17,408 nt of DNA from an uncultured Collinsella sp. (GTDB taxonomy: Bacteria; Actinomycetota; Coriobacteriia; Coriobacteriales; Coriobacteriaceae). Both the position numbers and the translations under genes were made by a program. The DNA lies in contig CAJLPX010000034.1 in NCBI GenBank assembly GCA_905208635.1, positions 1 through 17,408 of the forward strand, read 5' to 3'. Position 1 is the stretch's first letter, and each line of letters opens with the position of its first letter. Of the stretch, positions 7,238 through 15,298 are shown piece by piece. The notes beneath the pieces were generated by a model. That model was given only the letters and a program-made list of their open reading frames with translations, had not been told where the DNA came from and searched no databases.

Positions 7238-8134
7238 ATGGGTGAGAACGTTATGAATACCGCTGCGGCCGCCGCTGAGGAGGTCGTCCCCACCATCGAG
7301 ATCGCTGCCCACGCGGGCACCTGCTACGGCGTACAGCGCGCGCTCGACATGGCGCTGGCCGCCGCGCCGCAGGCAGGGGAGAGCACTCAGGTCCACACCC
7401 TGGGCCCGCTCATCCATAACCCCATCGTGGTGCGCGAGCTCGCCGAGGCGGGCGTTGGTCTGGCAGACACCTTGGACGACGCTGCTTCGGGCACCGTGAT
7501 CATTCGCGCCCACGGTGTGGTGCCGCAGGTCATCGATGCCGCTCGCGAGCGTGGTCTCGACGTGGTCGACGCCACCTGCCCCTACGTGAAGAAGGTCCAT
7601 TTGGCTGCCGAGCGCTTAGTGCGCGAGGGCTACCGCGTGATCGTCGTGGGCGAGCCGGGTCACCCCGAGGTCGAGGGCATTCTTGGCCACGCTGGTGATG
7701 ACGCTCAAGTCGTGAGTTGTGCTGCCGATGCGGACGCGCTGCCACTCAAGGGCAAGGTGGGTCTGGTTGTGCAGACCACACAGACCGCGCAGAACCTGGC
7801 CGAAGTCGTGGCCTCCATCACCCCGCGCGTGCAGGAACTGCGCGTGATCAACACCATTTGCGCCGCCACGAGCGAGCGTCAGCAGGCGGCTTCAACCCTC
7901 GCCAGCCGCTGTGATTGCATGGTCGTCGTGGGCGGCAAAAATTCGGGCAACACGCGTCGCCTGGCGCAGATCTGCGCTGATGCCTGTGAGCACACGCATC
8001 ACATCGAGGAAGCTTCCGAGCTCGAGGCCGCATGGTTTGCCGACGCGCGCCATATCGGCATCACTGCCGGAGCCTCCACCCCGCAAGAACACATCGAACG
8101 CGCCGTTGCGCGCATCAAGGAGCTTTGCCGCTAA
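7238..8134 (+). CDS. ispH: 4-hydroxy-3-methylbut-2-enyl diphosphate reductase (IspH)
   Basis: This is the last enzyme of the MEP isoprenoid pathway, a [4Fe-4S] protein reducing HMBPP to IPP and DMAPP. The three cluster cysteines are present: Cys29 (HAGTCYGVQRA), Cys114 (DATCPYVKKVH) and Cys208 (NTICAATSERQ). The conserved HPEV with the catalytic Glu144 is also present (GHPEVEG, 141-147), as are RAHG and the C-terminal GITAGASTPQEHI. The start is uncertain. The ATG at 7238 is 2 nt past the plsC stop, whereas the ATG at 7253 has GGTGAG 6 nt upstream and gives a protein 5 residues shorter. The GTG at 7208 is unlikely. There is no fused S1 domain, unlike the IspH-RpsA fusions of many Clostridia. 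Confidence 0.95.
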   Translation: MGENVMNTAAAAAEEVVPTIEIAAHAGTCYGVQRALDMALAAAPQAGESTQVHTLGPLIHNPIVVRELAEAGVGLADTLDDAASGTVIIRAHGVVPQVIDAARERGLDVVDATCPYVKKVHLAAERLVREGYRVIVVGEPGHPEVEGILGHAGDDAQVVSCAADADALPLKGKVGLVVQTTQTAQNLAEVVASITPRVQELRVINTICAATSERQQAASTLASRCDCMVVVGGKNSGNTRRLAQICADACEHTHHIEEASELEAAWFADARHIGITAGASTPQEHIERAVARIKELCR

Positions 8135-8136
8135 TC

Positions 8137-9579
8137 ATGGACCAGACCGTACCCGCATACGCCGCCGAGGTGGCCGATTACGGGCGCAGCCGCGACCCCG
8201 AGCCGGGTGAGGGCGCGCTCGTTAAGAACGTGCGTCCCGAATCGCCCGCATGGGACGTGGGTATCGAGCCGGGCATGCGCGTGCTCACAGTCAACGGCGA
8301 GCGGCTGACCGATATGATCGTATGGCTCTGGGAAGCCGACGAAGACGCCGTCGAGTTGGAGGTTTTCGACCCGCGCGACGGCACCGTCACCCCCGTGGAG
8401 CTCGATCGCTTTCCCGGCGAGGATTGGGGCCTTGAGTTCGATGGCCCCATCTTTGACGGCATGCGTACCTGCGTCAACGCCTGCGTGTTCTGCTTTATGA
8501 CGATGCTGCCCAAGGGTGGCCGCTCCACGCTCTACATTCGCGATGATGACTACCGCCTAAGCTTTTTGCAGGGCAACTTTGTCACGCTCACGAACCTTTC
8601 CGACGAGGACGTGCAAAACGTCATCGACCGCAACATGAGTCCGATGAACGTGTCGGTCCACGCCGTGAGCCCCGATATTCGCCGCCGCATGATGGGCCGC
8701 AACGCCCAGCGCGGCATGGACGTGCTCGAGGCCATCATGGCAGCCGGCATCGAGATTCACGCGCAGATCGTGTTGTGCCCCGGCATGAACGACGGCGAGG
8801 AGCTGGAAAAGACCCTGCGCTACTGCGAGGAACATGAGCAGATCACCAGCCTGGGCATCGTGCCGCTCGGCTTTACCAAGCACCAAAACCGTTTTAGCTG
8901 GTCCTACAGCGATAAGCCCGAGCTCGCGCGCGAAACCATTGCCATGATCCGGCCCTTTCAGGACCGTGCCTTCGAGCGCTTTGGCCGCCACACCTTCCAG
9001 ATGAGCGACGAGTTCTATCTGGACGCCGGCATCGAGCCGCCCGAGGCAGACTTTTACGACGGCTACCCGCAGTACTATGACGGCATCGGCATGATTCGCT
9101 CCTATCTGGACGAGACCGACGATGTGATCGCCGCCGATGCCGAGCGCCTGACCCGCGTTCGCGAGGGAATCGCCGCCCGTGGTCAGCGCTTGCTGTGCCT
9201 CTCGGGCGCCAGCGCGCGCGATACGGTCGCGCGCTTTGTGGAATCGCCGCACGGCCTTGCCGGCACCGTCACGGCCATCAAGAACCGCTACTTTGGCGGC
9301 AACGTGGACGTGACCGGCCTCATCGTCGCGAGCGACATCCTGGAGCAGCTGCCGCAAGACCTGTCGGGGGTTATGCTCTTTGTGCCTAAGCTCATGTTCA
9401 ACGCTGACGGCATGACGCTTGACGAGTATCATCGTGACGATTTACTCGCAAGCCTTACCAGTCGCGGCGCCGAGGTTCATGTGGTGTCGACCATGCCGCA
9501 TGAGCTGCTCGATACCCTGGAGCACATCCTTGGCATTGTGCCTGCCGACTCTACTAATTCCGCTGACCCTACCCATTAA
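8137..9579 (+). CDS. DUF512 radical-SAM protein with PDZ-like N-terminus
   Basis: This 480-aa protein belongs to the DUF512 family of predicted radical-SAM Fe-S proteins, whose reaction is not established. Residues about 24-80 form a PDZ-like module (GALVKNVRPESPAWDVGIEPG). The motif CVNACVFCF has Cys112, Cys116 and Cys119 in CxxxCxxC spacing, the ligands of a radical-SAM [4Fe-4S] cluster. It is followed by the family pattern LPKGGRSTLYIRDDDYRLSF and GNFVTLTNL. The C-terminal region (LPQDLSGVMLFVPKLMFN, then LDEYHRDDLL) is the DUF512 domain proper. The ATG at 8137 is 2 nt after ispH. Its AAGGAG sits unusually far away (14 nt), so coupling to ispH translation is likely. Its place next to der is a repeated arrangement in other bacteria and hints at a role near ribosome assembly, but this is inference. 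Confidence 0.9.
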   Translation: MDQTVPAYAAEVADYGRSRDPEPGEGALVKNVRPESPAWDVGIEPGMRVLTVNGERLTDMIVWLWEADEDAVELEVFDPRDGTVTPVELDRFPGEDWGLEFDGPIFDGMRTCVNACVFCFMTMLPKGGRSTLYIRDDDYRLSFLQGNFVTLTNLSDEDVQNVIDRNMSPMNVSVHAVSPDIRRRMMGRNAQRGMDVLEAIMAAGIEIHAQIVLCPGMNDGEELEKTLRYCEEHEQITSLGIVPLGFTKHQNRFSWSYSDKPELARETIAMIRPFQDRAFERFGRHTFQMSDEFYLDAGIEPPEADFYDGYPQYYDGIGMIRSYLDETDDVIAADAERLTRVREGIAARGQRLLCLSGASARDTVARFVESPHGLAGTVTAIKNRYFGGNVDVTGLIVASDILEQLPQDLSGVMLFVPKLMFNADGMTLDEYHRDDLLASLTSRGAEVHVVSTMPHELLDTLEHILGIVPADSTNSADPTH

Positions 9580-9586
9580 AGGAGAG
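9578..9586 (+). promoter_or_regulatory. RBS fixing the der start
   Basis: AAAGGAGAG ends 3 nt before the ATG at 9590 and overlaps the stop codon of the DUF512 gene. It shows that der begins at 9590 and not at the in-frame codon 171 nt upstream, where the reading frame runs through DUF512 coding sequence. Confidence 0.65.
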
Positions 9587-9589
9587 CAG

Positions 9590-10924
9590 ATGAAACCTAT
9601 CGTCGCCGTCGTCGGACGCCCCAACGTGGGCAAGTCCACGCTCGTCAACCGCCTGGCCCAGACCTCGGACGCCATCGTCCACGAGTCCCGCGGCGTCACG
9701 CGCGACCGCTCGTATCACACGGCCGATTGGAACGGCCGCGAGTTCACCATCGTCGACACGGGCGGCATCGAGCCGCTCAAGAGCGACGACGTCTTTGCCA
9801 CGTCCATCCGCGACCAGGCGCTCGCCGCCGCCGAGGAAGCGGCCGTCATCCTGTTTGTGGTCGACGGCCGCACCGGTGTCACCGAGGAGGATGAGTCGGT
9901 CGCCCGCATGCTCAAGCGCTCGGACAAGCCGGTCTTTCTGCTGGTGAACAAGCTCGATAACCCCGATCGCGAGAACGACAACATCTGGGAGTTCTATTCG
10001 CTCGGCATCGGTGAGCCCACGCCGCTCTCGGCCCTGCACGGCCATGGCACGGGTGACCTGCTCGACGACATCGTGGCCCTGCTCCCCGAGGAAGAGGACG
10101 AGGTCGCCGACGAGTTCCCCGATGCGCTGAACGTCGCCATCATCGGCCGCCCCAATGCCGGCAAGTCGTCGCTGTTCAACCGTATCCTGGGCGCTGACCG
10201 CTCTATCGTGTCCAACATTGCCGGCACCACGCGCGACGCCATCGATACCGTCGTCGAGCGCGACGGCAAGCACTACCGCATGGTCGACACCGCGGGCATT
10301 CGCAAGAAGAGCACCGTGTACGAGAACATCGAGTACTACTCCATGGTCCGCGGCCTGCGCGCCATCGATCGCGCCGACGTGGCACTGCTCGTCGTCGACG
10401 CCTCCGTGGGCGTTACCGAGCAGGACCAGAAGGTCATGGGCTTGGCCATTGAGCGCGGCTGCGCCATCGTCGTGCTGCTCAACAAGTGGGATCTGCTCGA
10501 CGACGACCGCAAGCGCGAGGCCTGCATGGAAACCGTCGACCGCCGTCTGGGCGTCATGGCTCCCTGGGCCCAGTACCTGCGCATCTCGGCCCTCACCGGC
10601 CGCAGCGTGGAGAAGATCTGGGCCATGGTCGACGCTGCCGAGAAGACGCGTTCGCAAAAGATCACCACCTCGCGCCTCAACACGTTCCTCACCGACCTGC
10701 GCGAGTTTGGCCACACCGTGGTGGACGGCAAGCGCCGCCTGCGCATGCACTACGTGACCCAGACGGGCATCAACCCGCCCACGTTCACGTTCTTCGTCAA
10801 CCACGGCGACCTGGTCAACGACACCTACCAGCGCTATGTCGAAAACCGCATGCGTTCGACCTTCGATTTTGCCGGCACGCCCATTCGACTCTTCTTTAGG
10901 AAGAAGGAGCAAAAGGATGCATAG
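9590..10924 (+). CDS. der: Ribosome biogenesis GTPase Der (EngA)
   Basis: Der is an essential GTPase with two tandem G domains that assists 50S ribosomal subunit maturation. Domain 1 has G1 GRPNVGKST (9-17), G3 DTGG and G4 NKLD. An acidic linker (PEEEDEVADE) separates it from domain 2, which has GRPNAGKSS, DTAGI and NKWD. The last part is the KH-like RNA-binding domain (HYVTQTGINPPTFTFFVN), ending in GTPIRLFFRKKEQ. The length of 444 aa is standard, and every G motif is intact. The ATG at 9590 has a strong site. The last 8 nt overlap the start of plsY, so the two are translationally coupled. The preceding DUF512 and following plsY-gpsA are familiar neighbours of der in Gram-positive genomes. 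Confidence 0.97.
   Translation: MKPIVAVVGRPNVGKSTLVNRLAQTSDAIVHESRGVTRDRSYHTADWNGREFTIVDTGGIEPLKSDDVFATSIRDQALAAAEEAAVILFVVDGRTGVTEEDESVARMLKRSDKPVFLLVNKLDNPDRENDNIWEFYSLGIGEPTPLSALHGHGTGDLLDDIVALLPEEEDEVADEFPDALNVAIIGRPNAGKSSLFNRILGADRSIVSNIAGTTRDAIDTVVERDGKHYRMVDTAGIRKKSTVYENIEYYSMVRGLRAIDRADVALLVVDASVGVTEQDQKVMGLAIERGCAIVVLLNKWDLLDDDRKREACMETVDRRLGVMAPWAQYLRISALTGRSVEKIWAMVDAAEKTRSQKITTSRLNTFLTDLREFGHTVVDGKRRLRMHYVTQTGINPPTFTFFVNHGDLVNDTYQRYVENRMRSTFDFAGTPIRLFFRKKEQKDA
10904..10909 (+). promoter_or_regulatory. RBS fixing the plsY start
   Basis: AAGGAG lies 7 nt before the ATG at 10917, inside the 3' end of der. It supports this start over the in-frame upstream codon at 10836. Confidence 0.6.
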
Positions 10925-11600
10925 TCCGATTCTGCTGACCGCCATCTGCGCCGTGGTGTCGTTCTTTATCGGAGCGATTCCGTTTGGCCTGATCCTGGGC
11001 CGTGTGTTCAACCACACGGACATTCGCAAGGCGGGTTCCGGCAACATCGGCACTACCAATGCACTGCGCGTGGCCGGCCCCAAGGTGGCCGCGCTCACGC
11101 TACTGCTCGACTGCCTTAAGGGCGCCATCTGTGTTGTCATCGCGCGTCCGCTTATCGCCGATATGGGCTATGGTTTTCCGCCGAGCATCATGGCGCCCGG
11201 AGCCCCCGGCGACTGGATGCTCGGCGTCATCTGCCTGGCGGCCGTGTGGGGCCACATCTTTTCTCCCTATCTCAACTTCCATGGCGGCAAGGGTATCGCC
11301 GTGGGCTTGGGCGTGATTCTTGCCTGGTACTGGCCCATTGGCCTGTCGCTGTTGGGCATGTTTATCGTGGCCGTCGCCATCACCAAGTATGTGTCGGTGG
11401 GCTCGCTTGCCGCCGCCATCGGTCTTCCTATCGCTGCCTGCGCGGTCTTTCCGTACAGCAGCCTGGGTCTCAAGTTCTGCATGGCGATGATCGGCATCAC
11501 CGTGGTGTGGGCCCATCGCGCGAACATCAAAAAGCTCACGTGCGGTAAGGAGTCCAAGCTCTCGTTTACCAAGCGCGTCACCGAGCCCGACGATAAGTAG
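10917..11600 (+). CDS. plsY: Glycerol-3-phosphate acyltransferase PlsY
   Basis: PlsY transfers an acyl group from acyl-phosphate to the sn-1 position of glycerol-3-phosphate, the first committed step of phospholipid synthesis in most bacteria. It is an integral membrane protein. Hydrophobic segments are seen at about 5-29, 57-80, 100-117, 130-155 and 160-200. The three signature regions are present: KAGSGNIGTTNALR (38-51), WGHIFSPYLNFHGGKGIAVGLG (111-132, the glycerophosphate-binding loop) and HRANIKKLTCGKESK (200-214). At 227 aa it is slightly longer than usual, with a Gly/Pro-rich loop at about 83-99 and a charged tail. The ATG overlaps the der stop by 8 nt, and gpsA follows after 9 nt. The acyl-phosphate maker PlsX is not in the window. 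Confidence 0.95.
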   Translation: MHSPILLTAICAVVSFFIGAIPFGLILGRVFNHTDIRKAGSGNIGTTNALRVAGPKVAALTLLLDCLKGAICVVIARPLIADMGYGFPPSIMAPGAPGDWMLGVICLAAVWGHIFSPYLNFHGGKGIAVGLGVILAWYWPIGLSLLGMFIVAVAITKYVSVGSLAAAIGLPIAACAVFPYSSLGLKFCMAMIGITVVWAHRANIKKLTCGKESKLSFTKRVTEPDDK

Positions 11601-11609
11601 GAGAGAGTC

Positions 11610-12617
11610 ATGAATGTTGCGCTGATTGGCTCCGGCTCCTGGGGAACCGCTGTCGCCGGCCTTGCCGCCGCGCGCGCCGAGCGCGTGACCATGTGGGCCC
11701 ACAGCGAGCAGACGGCCGCCGGCATTAACGGCGAGCACCGTAATCCCCGCTATCTGGTGGACTACGTGCTGCCGGAAAACGTTGTCGCCACGACGGACTT
11801 GGCCCAGGCGCTCGACGGCGTCGAGGCCATCATCTTTGCCGTGCCGTCCACGCACCTTCGCAACGTGTGCCACCAGGCCGCGCCCTTTATCGCCGCCGAC
11901 ACCCCGGTGCTGTGCCTCACCAAGGGCATTGAGCCCGAGTCCGGCCTACTCATGAGCGAGGTCATCGCCAGCGAGATCGGCAACGAGGCGCGCGTGGCGG
12001 CGCTCTCGGGCCCCAACCATGCCGAGGAAATCTGCCGCGGCGGGCTTTCGGCCGCCGTCATCGCCAGCGAAGACCCTCAGATAGGGGAGACCTTTAAGGA
12101 CCTGCTTCTATCCACGGCCTTCCGCATCTATCTTTCGCAGGACATGACGGGCGTCGAGGTCTGCGGCGCCATGAAAAACGTTATCGCCATCGTGTGCGGC
12201 ATCTCCGCCGGCTCGGGCGCGGGCGATAACACGCTCGCCCTCATCATGACGCGCGGTCTGGCCGAAATCAGCCGCCTGGTGCACGCCCGCGGCGGCCAGG
12301 CCATGACCTGCATGGGGCTTGCCGGCATGGGCGACCTTATCGCCACCTGCACTTCGGAGCATTCGCGCAACCGCACCTTTGGCTACGAGTTCGCTCATAG
12401 CGTGTCGCTCGAAGAGTACCAGGCACGCACGCATATGGTGGTGGAGGGCGCCGTCGCGGCCCGCAGCGTGAGCGAGCTCGCCCGTTCACTGGGCGTAGAC
12501 ATTCCGCTCACCTTTGCCGTGGAGCAAACGCTCTACAACGGTGTTACTTTGGATAGGGCGCTCGAGATTCTCACTGACCGCGTCCCATCGCAAGAGTTCT
12601 ACGGGCTCAACGACTAG
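11610..12617 (+). CDS. gpsA: Glycerol-3-phosphate dehydrogenase [NAD(P)+]
   Basis: GpsA reduces dihydroxyacetone phosphate to sn-glycerol-3-phosphate, the substrate of PlsY encoded just upstream. The Rossmann fold begins with GSGSWGTA (7-14). AVPSTHLR and LTKGIE (103-108) mark the cofactor domain, and GPNHAEEI (134-141) is the substrate loop. GAMKNVIAI contains the catalytic Lys189. The C-terminal domain shows DNTLALIMTRGLAEI and GDLIATCTSEHSRNRTFG, the diagnostic GpsA signature. At 335 aa it has usual length. AGGAGAG lies a few nt before the ATG at 11610 and overlaps the plsY stop. With plsY and plsC it forms the phosphatidic acid block of this run. rpe follows after 18 nt. Confidence 0.96.
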   Translation: MNVALIGSGSWGTAVAGLAAARAERVTMWAHSEQTAAGINGEHRNPRYLVDYVLPENVVATTDLAQALDGVEAIIFAVPSTHLRNVCHQAAPFIAADTPVLCLTKGIEPESGLLMSEVIASEIGNEARVAALSGPNHAEEICRGGLSAAVIASEDPQIGETFKDLLLSTAFRIYLSQDMTGVEVCGAMKNVIAIVCGISAGSGAGDNTLALIMTRGLAEISRLVHARGGQAMTCMGLAGMGDLIATCTSEHSRNRTFGYEFAHSVSLEEYQARTHMVVEGAVAARSVSELARSLGVDIPLTFAVEQTLYNGVTLDRALEILTDRVPSQEFYGLND

Positions 12618-12635
12618 CGCAGAAAGGCTACTACC

Positions 12636-13307
12636 ATGGGTACCATTAAAATCGCTCCGTCCGTCCTTTCGGCCGACATGGCCAACCTCAAGGGCGACCT
12701 CGACAAGATCGCCGGTGCCGACTATGTGCACTTCGACGTCATGGACGGTCACTTTACCGGCAATCTCACCTTTGGCGTCGACATCCTCAAGGCCGTCAAG
12801 CGCTCCACCGACGTGCCGGTCGACGCTCACCTCATGGTTTCGAACCCCGACGAGACCGTCGATTGGTATGCCGATGCCGGCGCCGATATGATTACCGTGC
12901 ACTACGAGGCCTCTACGCACCTGCACCGCACGCTCACGCACCTGCAGCAGCGCGGCGTCAAGGCCGGCGTGGTGCTCAACCCCGCAACGTCCGTTTGCGT
13001 GCTCGAGAGCATCATCGAGGTCGTCGATATCGTGCTGCTGATGAGCGTGAACCCCGGTTTTGGCGGCCAGAGCTTTATCCCGGGCACCATCGCCAAACTG
13101 CACGAGCTCAAGGCCATGTGCGAGCGCCACGGCGTGTCGCCCCTGATCGAGGTCGACGGCGGCATTTCTTCCAAGAACATCGCCGAGGTCGTCAAGGCCG
13201 GCGCCAACGTGCTCGTAGCCGGCTCCGCCGTATTTAAGTCCGAAGATCCCGCCGCCGAGGTTGCGCTACTGCAGAAGTTGGGCAACGAGGCCGCACAGGA
13301 GGCATAA
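12636..13307 (+). CDS. rpe: Ribulose-phosphate 3-epimerase
   Basis: Rpe interconverts D-ribulose 5-phosphate and D-xylulose 5-phosphate in the pentose phosphate pathway. It is a metal-dependent TIM barrel. The metal ligands are visible as His32 and Asp34 (VHFDVMDGHF), His65 (VDAHLMV) and Asp174 (IEVDGGIS); Asp34 and Asp174 are also the acid/base pair. The phosphate-binding loops MSVNPGFGGQSFIP (136-149) and GSAVF are present. APSVLSADM starts the barrel as in the family. At 223 aa it is full length. The AGAAAGG site is weaker than its neighbours' but well spaced (8 nt). The gene lies 18 nt after gpsA and 6 nt before the cysteine desulfurase gene. Confidence 0.96.
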   Translation: MGTIKIAPSVLSADMANLKGDLDKIAGADYVHFDVMDGHFTGNLTFGVDILKAVKRSTDVPVDAHLMVSNPDETVDWYADAGADMITVHYEASTHLHRTLTHLQQRGVKAGVVLNPATSVCVLESIIEVVDIVLLMSVNPGFGGQSFIPGTIAKLHELKAMCERHGVSPLIEVDGGISSKNIAEVVKAGANVLVAGSAVFKSEDPAAEVALLQKLGNEAAQEA

Positions 13308-13313
13308 ACCCTT

Positions 13314-14492
13314 ATGACCGCAGGTCAAAACCGCATACCCGTGAATCTTGACTATGCCGCCTCGACGCCCATGCGCGCCGAGGCGCGCCTTGCGCAGCGC
13401 GAATATGACGACAGCGAGCTTGCCGGCGTCAACCCCAACTCGCTGCACTCGCTTGGCCGCAAGGCCGCTGCACGCCTGGAAGTCGCCCGTCGCGAGATCG
13501 CACGCAGCTTTGGCGCGCGCGTTCGCCCGTCCGAGATCATCCTGACCAACGGCGGCACCGAGGCCAACCAGCTGGCACTGCTCGGTCTTGCCGAGGGCGC
13601 TCGCCAGCGCGATCGCAAGCGCGACCGTGTCATCGTTTCGGCCATCGAGCACGATTCGATTCTGGACAACCTGCCGCTGCTGCGTGCCGCCGGCTTTACC
13701 GTCGACCTGGTGCAGCCCTGCCGCGCGGGCTACGTTGAGCCTGCCACGCTTGTCGAGCTGCTCGGCGACGACGTGGCGCTCGTGAGCATTATGGTCGCCA
13801 ACAACGAGACCGGCGTGGTGCAGCCCATCCGCGAGCTGGCCGCTGCCGCACATGCTGCCGGCGCCTTGTTTCACACCGATGCCATCCAGGGCTATCTGCA
13901 CATTCCACTCGATGTCACCGAGCTGGGCGTCGATGCTATGTCCGTCGCGGCCCACAAAATTGGCGGTCCTGTGGCATCCGGCGCGCTCTACGTTAAGACC
14001 CGCACGCCACTGCGCCCCCGCATCTTTGGCGGCGGACAGGAAGCCGGACGTCGCGCCGGCACGCAGGACCTGCGCACGCAGCTAGCCTTTGCCGCTGCTG
14101 CCCGCACGCTGGTGCCCCAAGTGGCTCAGGAGCGCGAAAAGCTGCAAGCCCTTTCCGACAAACTCTACGCCACGCTTACGGCCCATCCACGCATTCATGC
14201 CACCATGGGCGACTACGAGCAGGTCGACCGTCTGCCGGGTATGGTTTCGATCTACGTCGACGGCATGGACTCCGAGGAGCTCATCGTCAAGCTCGACGCC
14301 GCCGGCTTTGAGGTTTCGGCCGGCTCTGCCTGCTCGAGCGGCAGCATGGACCCGAGCCACGTTTTGAGCGCGATGGGCATCGGTCGCGAGCAGGCATTGG
14401 GAGCACTGCGCATTTCCTTTGATGACCGCGTGAATCCGAGCGATCTGGACGAGTTCGCCCGGACGCTGCTCTCGATCGTGGGTGCCGCATGA
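13314..14492 (+). CDS. Cysteine desulfurase (NifS/IscS family)
   Basis: This PLP enzyme takes sulfur from L-cysteine as an enzyme-bound persulfide, with alanine as product, for Fe-S clusters or tRNA thiolation. It starts with the family pattern NLDYAASTPMR. TNGGTEANQLAL (78-89), EHDSI (112-116), NNETGVVQPI and HTDAIQG (187-193) form the PLP site, and Lys215 in AAHKIGGP is the Schiff-base residue. The sulfur-carrying Cys340 lies in SAGSACSSGSMDPSHVL. At 392 aa it is of usual size. The long catalytic loop suggests the NifS/IscS group rather than SufS. AGGAGG stands 11 nt before the ATG. No scaffold (iscU/nifU) or thiolation enzyme gene is adjacent, so its acceptor is unknown. It overlaps the next gene by 4 nt (ATGA). 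Confidence 0.93.
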   Translation: MTAGQNRIPVNLDYAASTPMRAEARLAQREYDDSELAGVNPNSLHSLGRKAAARLEVARREIARSFGARVRPSEIILTNGGTEANQLALLGLAEGARQRDRKRDRVIVSAIEHDSILDNLPLLRAAGFTVDLVQPCRAGYVEPATLVELLGDDVALVSIMVANNETGVVQPIRELAAAAHAAGALFHTDAIQGYLHIPLDVTELGVDAMSVAAHKIGGPVASGALYVKTRTPLRPRIFGGGQEAGRRAGTQDLRTQLAFAAAARTLVPQVAQEREKLQALSDKLYATLTAHPRIHATMGDYEQVDRLPGMVSIYVDGMDSEELIVKLDAAGFEVSAGSACSSGSMDPSHVLSAMGIGREQALGALRISFDDRVNPSDLDEFARTLLSIVGAA

Positions 14493-15298
14493 TCGTCGCC
14501 GAGCTTGAGCGCGCGCTGCTGGCACGCTATCCCAAGGCGGACGCCGAGGGCTGGGATCACGTAGGACTCTCCGTTGGCGATCCGGCCGCGGAGATCACCG
14601 GCGTTGCCTGCGCACTCGATGCGACCGTGGCTAACGTTCGCCGCGCCCAAGAAGCCGGCGCCAACGTGCTGCTGACGCATCATCCCATATACATCAAGGC
14701 ACCCGAGGCCTTTTGTCCGGCGGATGCCACACGACCCCAGTGCAGCGCGGCCCTCTACGAGGCTGCCCGCTGCGGCGTGAGCATTATTTCGCTCCACACC
14801 AATCTGGACCGCTCGCACGAGGCGCGTGCCTGCCTAAGTGAGCTGCTGGACGCCGTGCCCGTGAGCTCGCTGGAGCACGTAGACGACCCCGAGTCGACCG
14901 GCCTTGGCGCGCTTGCGACGCTCAACGACCCGTGCACGCTGCGCGATCTTGCCGCCCGTGCTGCCACGGCCTTCGGAAGCGACCCGCGTGTATGGGGCGA
15001 TGCCGAGCGCTCGTGCCGCACCGTCGCCATTCTGGGCGGCTCCCTCGGTGACTTTGGCGAACTTGCCATCGCCGCCGGTGCGGATGTTGTCGTGACGGGC
15101 GAGGCAGGCTATCACGTGGCGCAGGACCTTGCCTTGCGTGGGCTACCGGTGATCTTGCTCGGCCACGACCGCTCCGAGGAGCCGTTCGTTGATATATTGA
15201 TGAACTCTGCAGTTGACGCCGGGGTCGACCCCCGTCATGCGATTAAAATACTGAACCCTTGCCAATGGTGGACTGTGACAAAAGGAGAGAACTTATGA
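14489..15298 (+). CDS. Nif3-like dinuclear metal center protein (YbgI/YqfO family)
   Basis: The protein belongs to the Nif3/YbgI family, toroidal proteins that bind two metal ions; the family is often labelled GTP cyclohydrolase 1 type 2 homolog, but its true reaction is unsettled. The metal ligands are recognisable: His64 and His65 in LLTHHPIYIK, Asp107 with His103 in SLHTNLDRSH, and the C-terminal His226 and Glu230 in LLGHDRSEEP. WDHVGLSVGD (22-31) matches the family's N-terminal WDNVGLLVG. At 269 aa it is the short form lacking the inserted PII-like domain of YqfO. The ATG shares the ATGA of the desulfurase stop, with no strong binding site of its own, so reinitiation is likely. Its own TGA overlaps the next ATG in the same way. 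Confidence 0.92.
   Translation: MIVAELERALLARYPKADAEGWDHVGLSVGDPAAEITGVACALDATVANVRRAQEAGANVLLTHHPIYIKAPEAFCPADATRPQCSAALYEAARCGVSIISLHTNLDRSHEARACLSELLDAVPVSSLEHVDDPESTGLGALATLNDPCTLRDLAARAATAFGSDPRVWGDAERSCRTVAILGGSLGDFGELAIAAGADVVVTGEAGYHVAQDLALRGLPVILLGHDRSEEPFVDILMNSAVDAGVDPRHAIKILNPCQWWTVTKGENL
15282..15287 (+). promoter_or_regulatory. RBS fixing the zinc-ribbon gene start
   Basis: AAGGAG lies 7 nt before the ATG at 15295 and identifies that codon, which overlaps the Nif3-like stop as ATGA, as the start rather than the in-frame codon at 15259. Confidence 0.6.

Noticed and set aside
9569..11140. 523-codon open frame on the minus strand opposite der and the start of plsY
   Set aside because: It is a shadow of GC-rich codon usage: no ribosome binding site, no recognisable motif, and intact Der motifs on the other strand.
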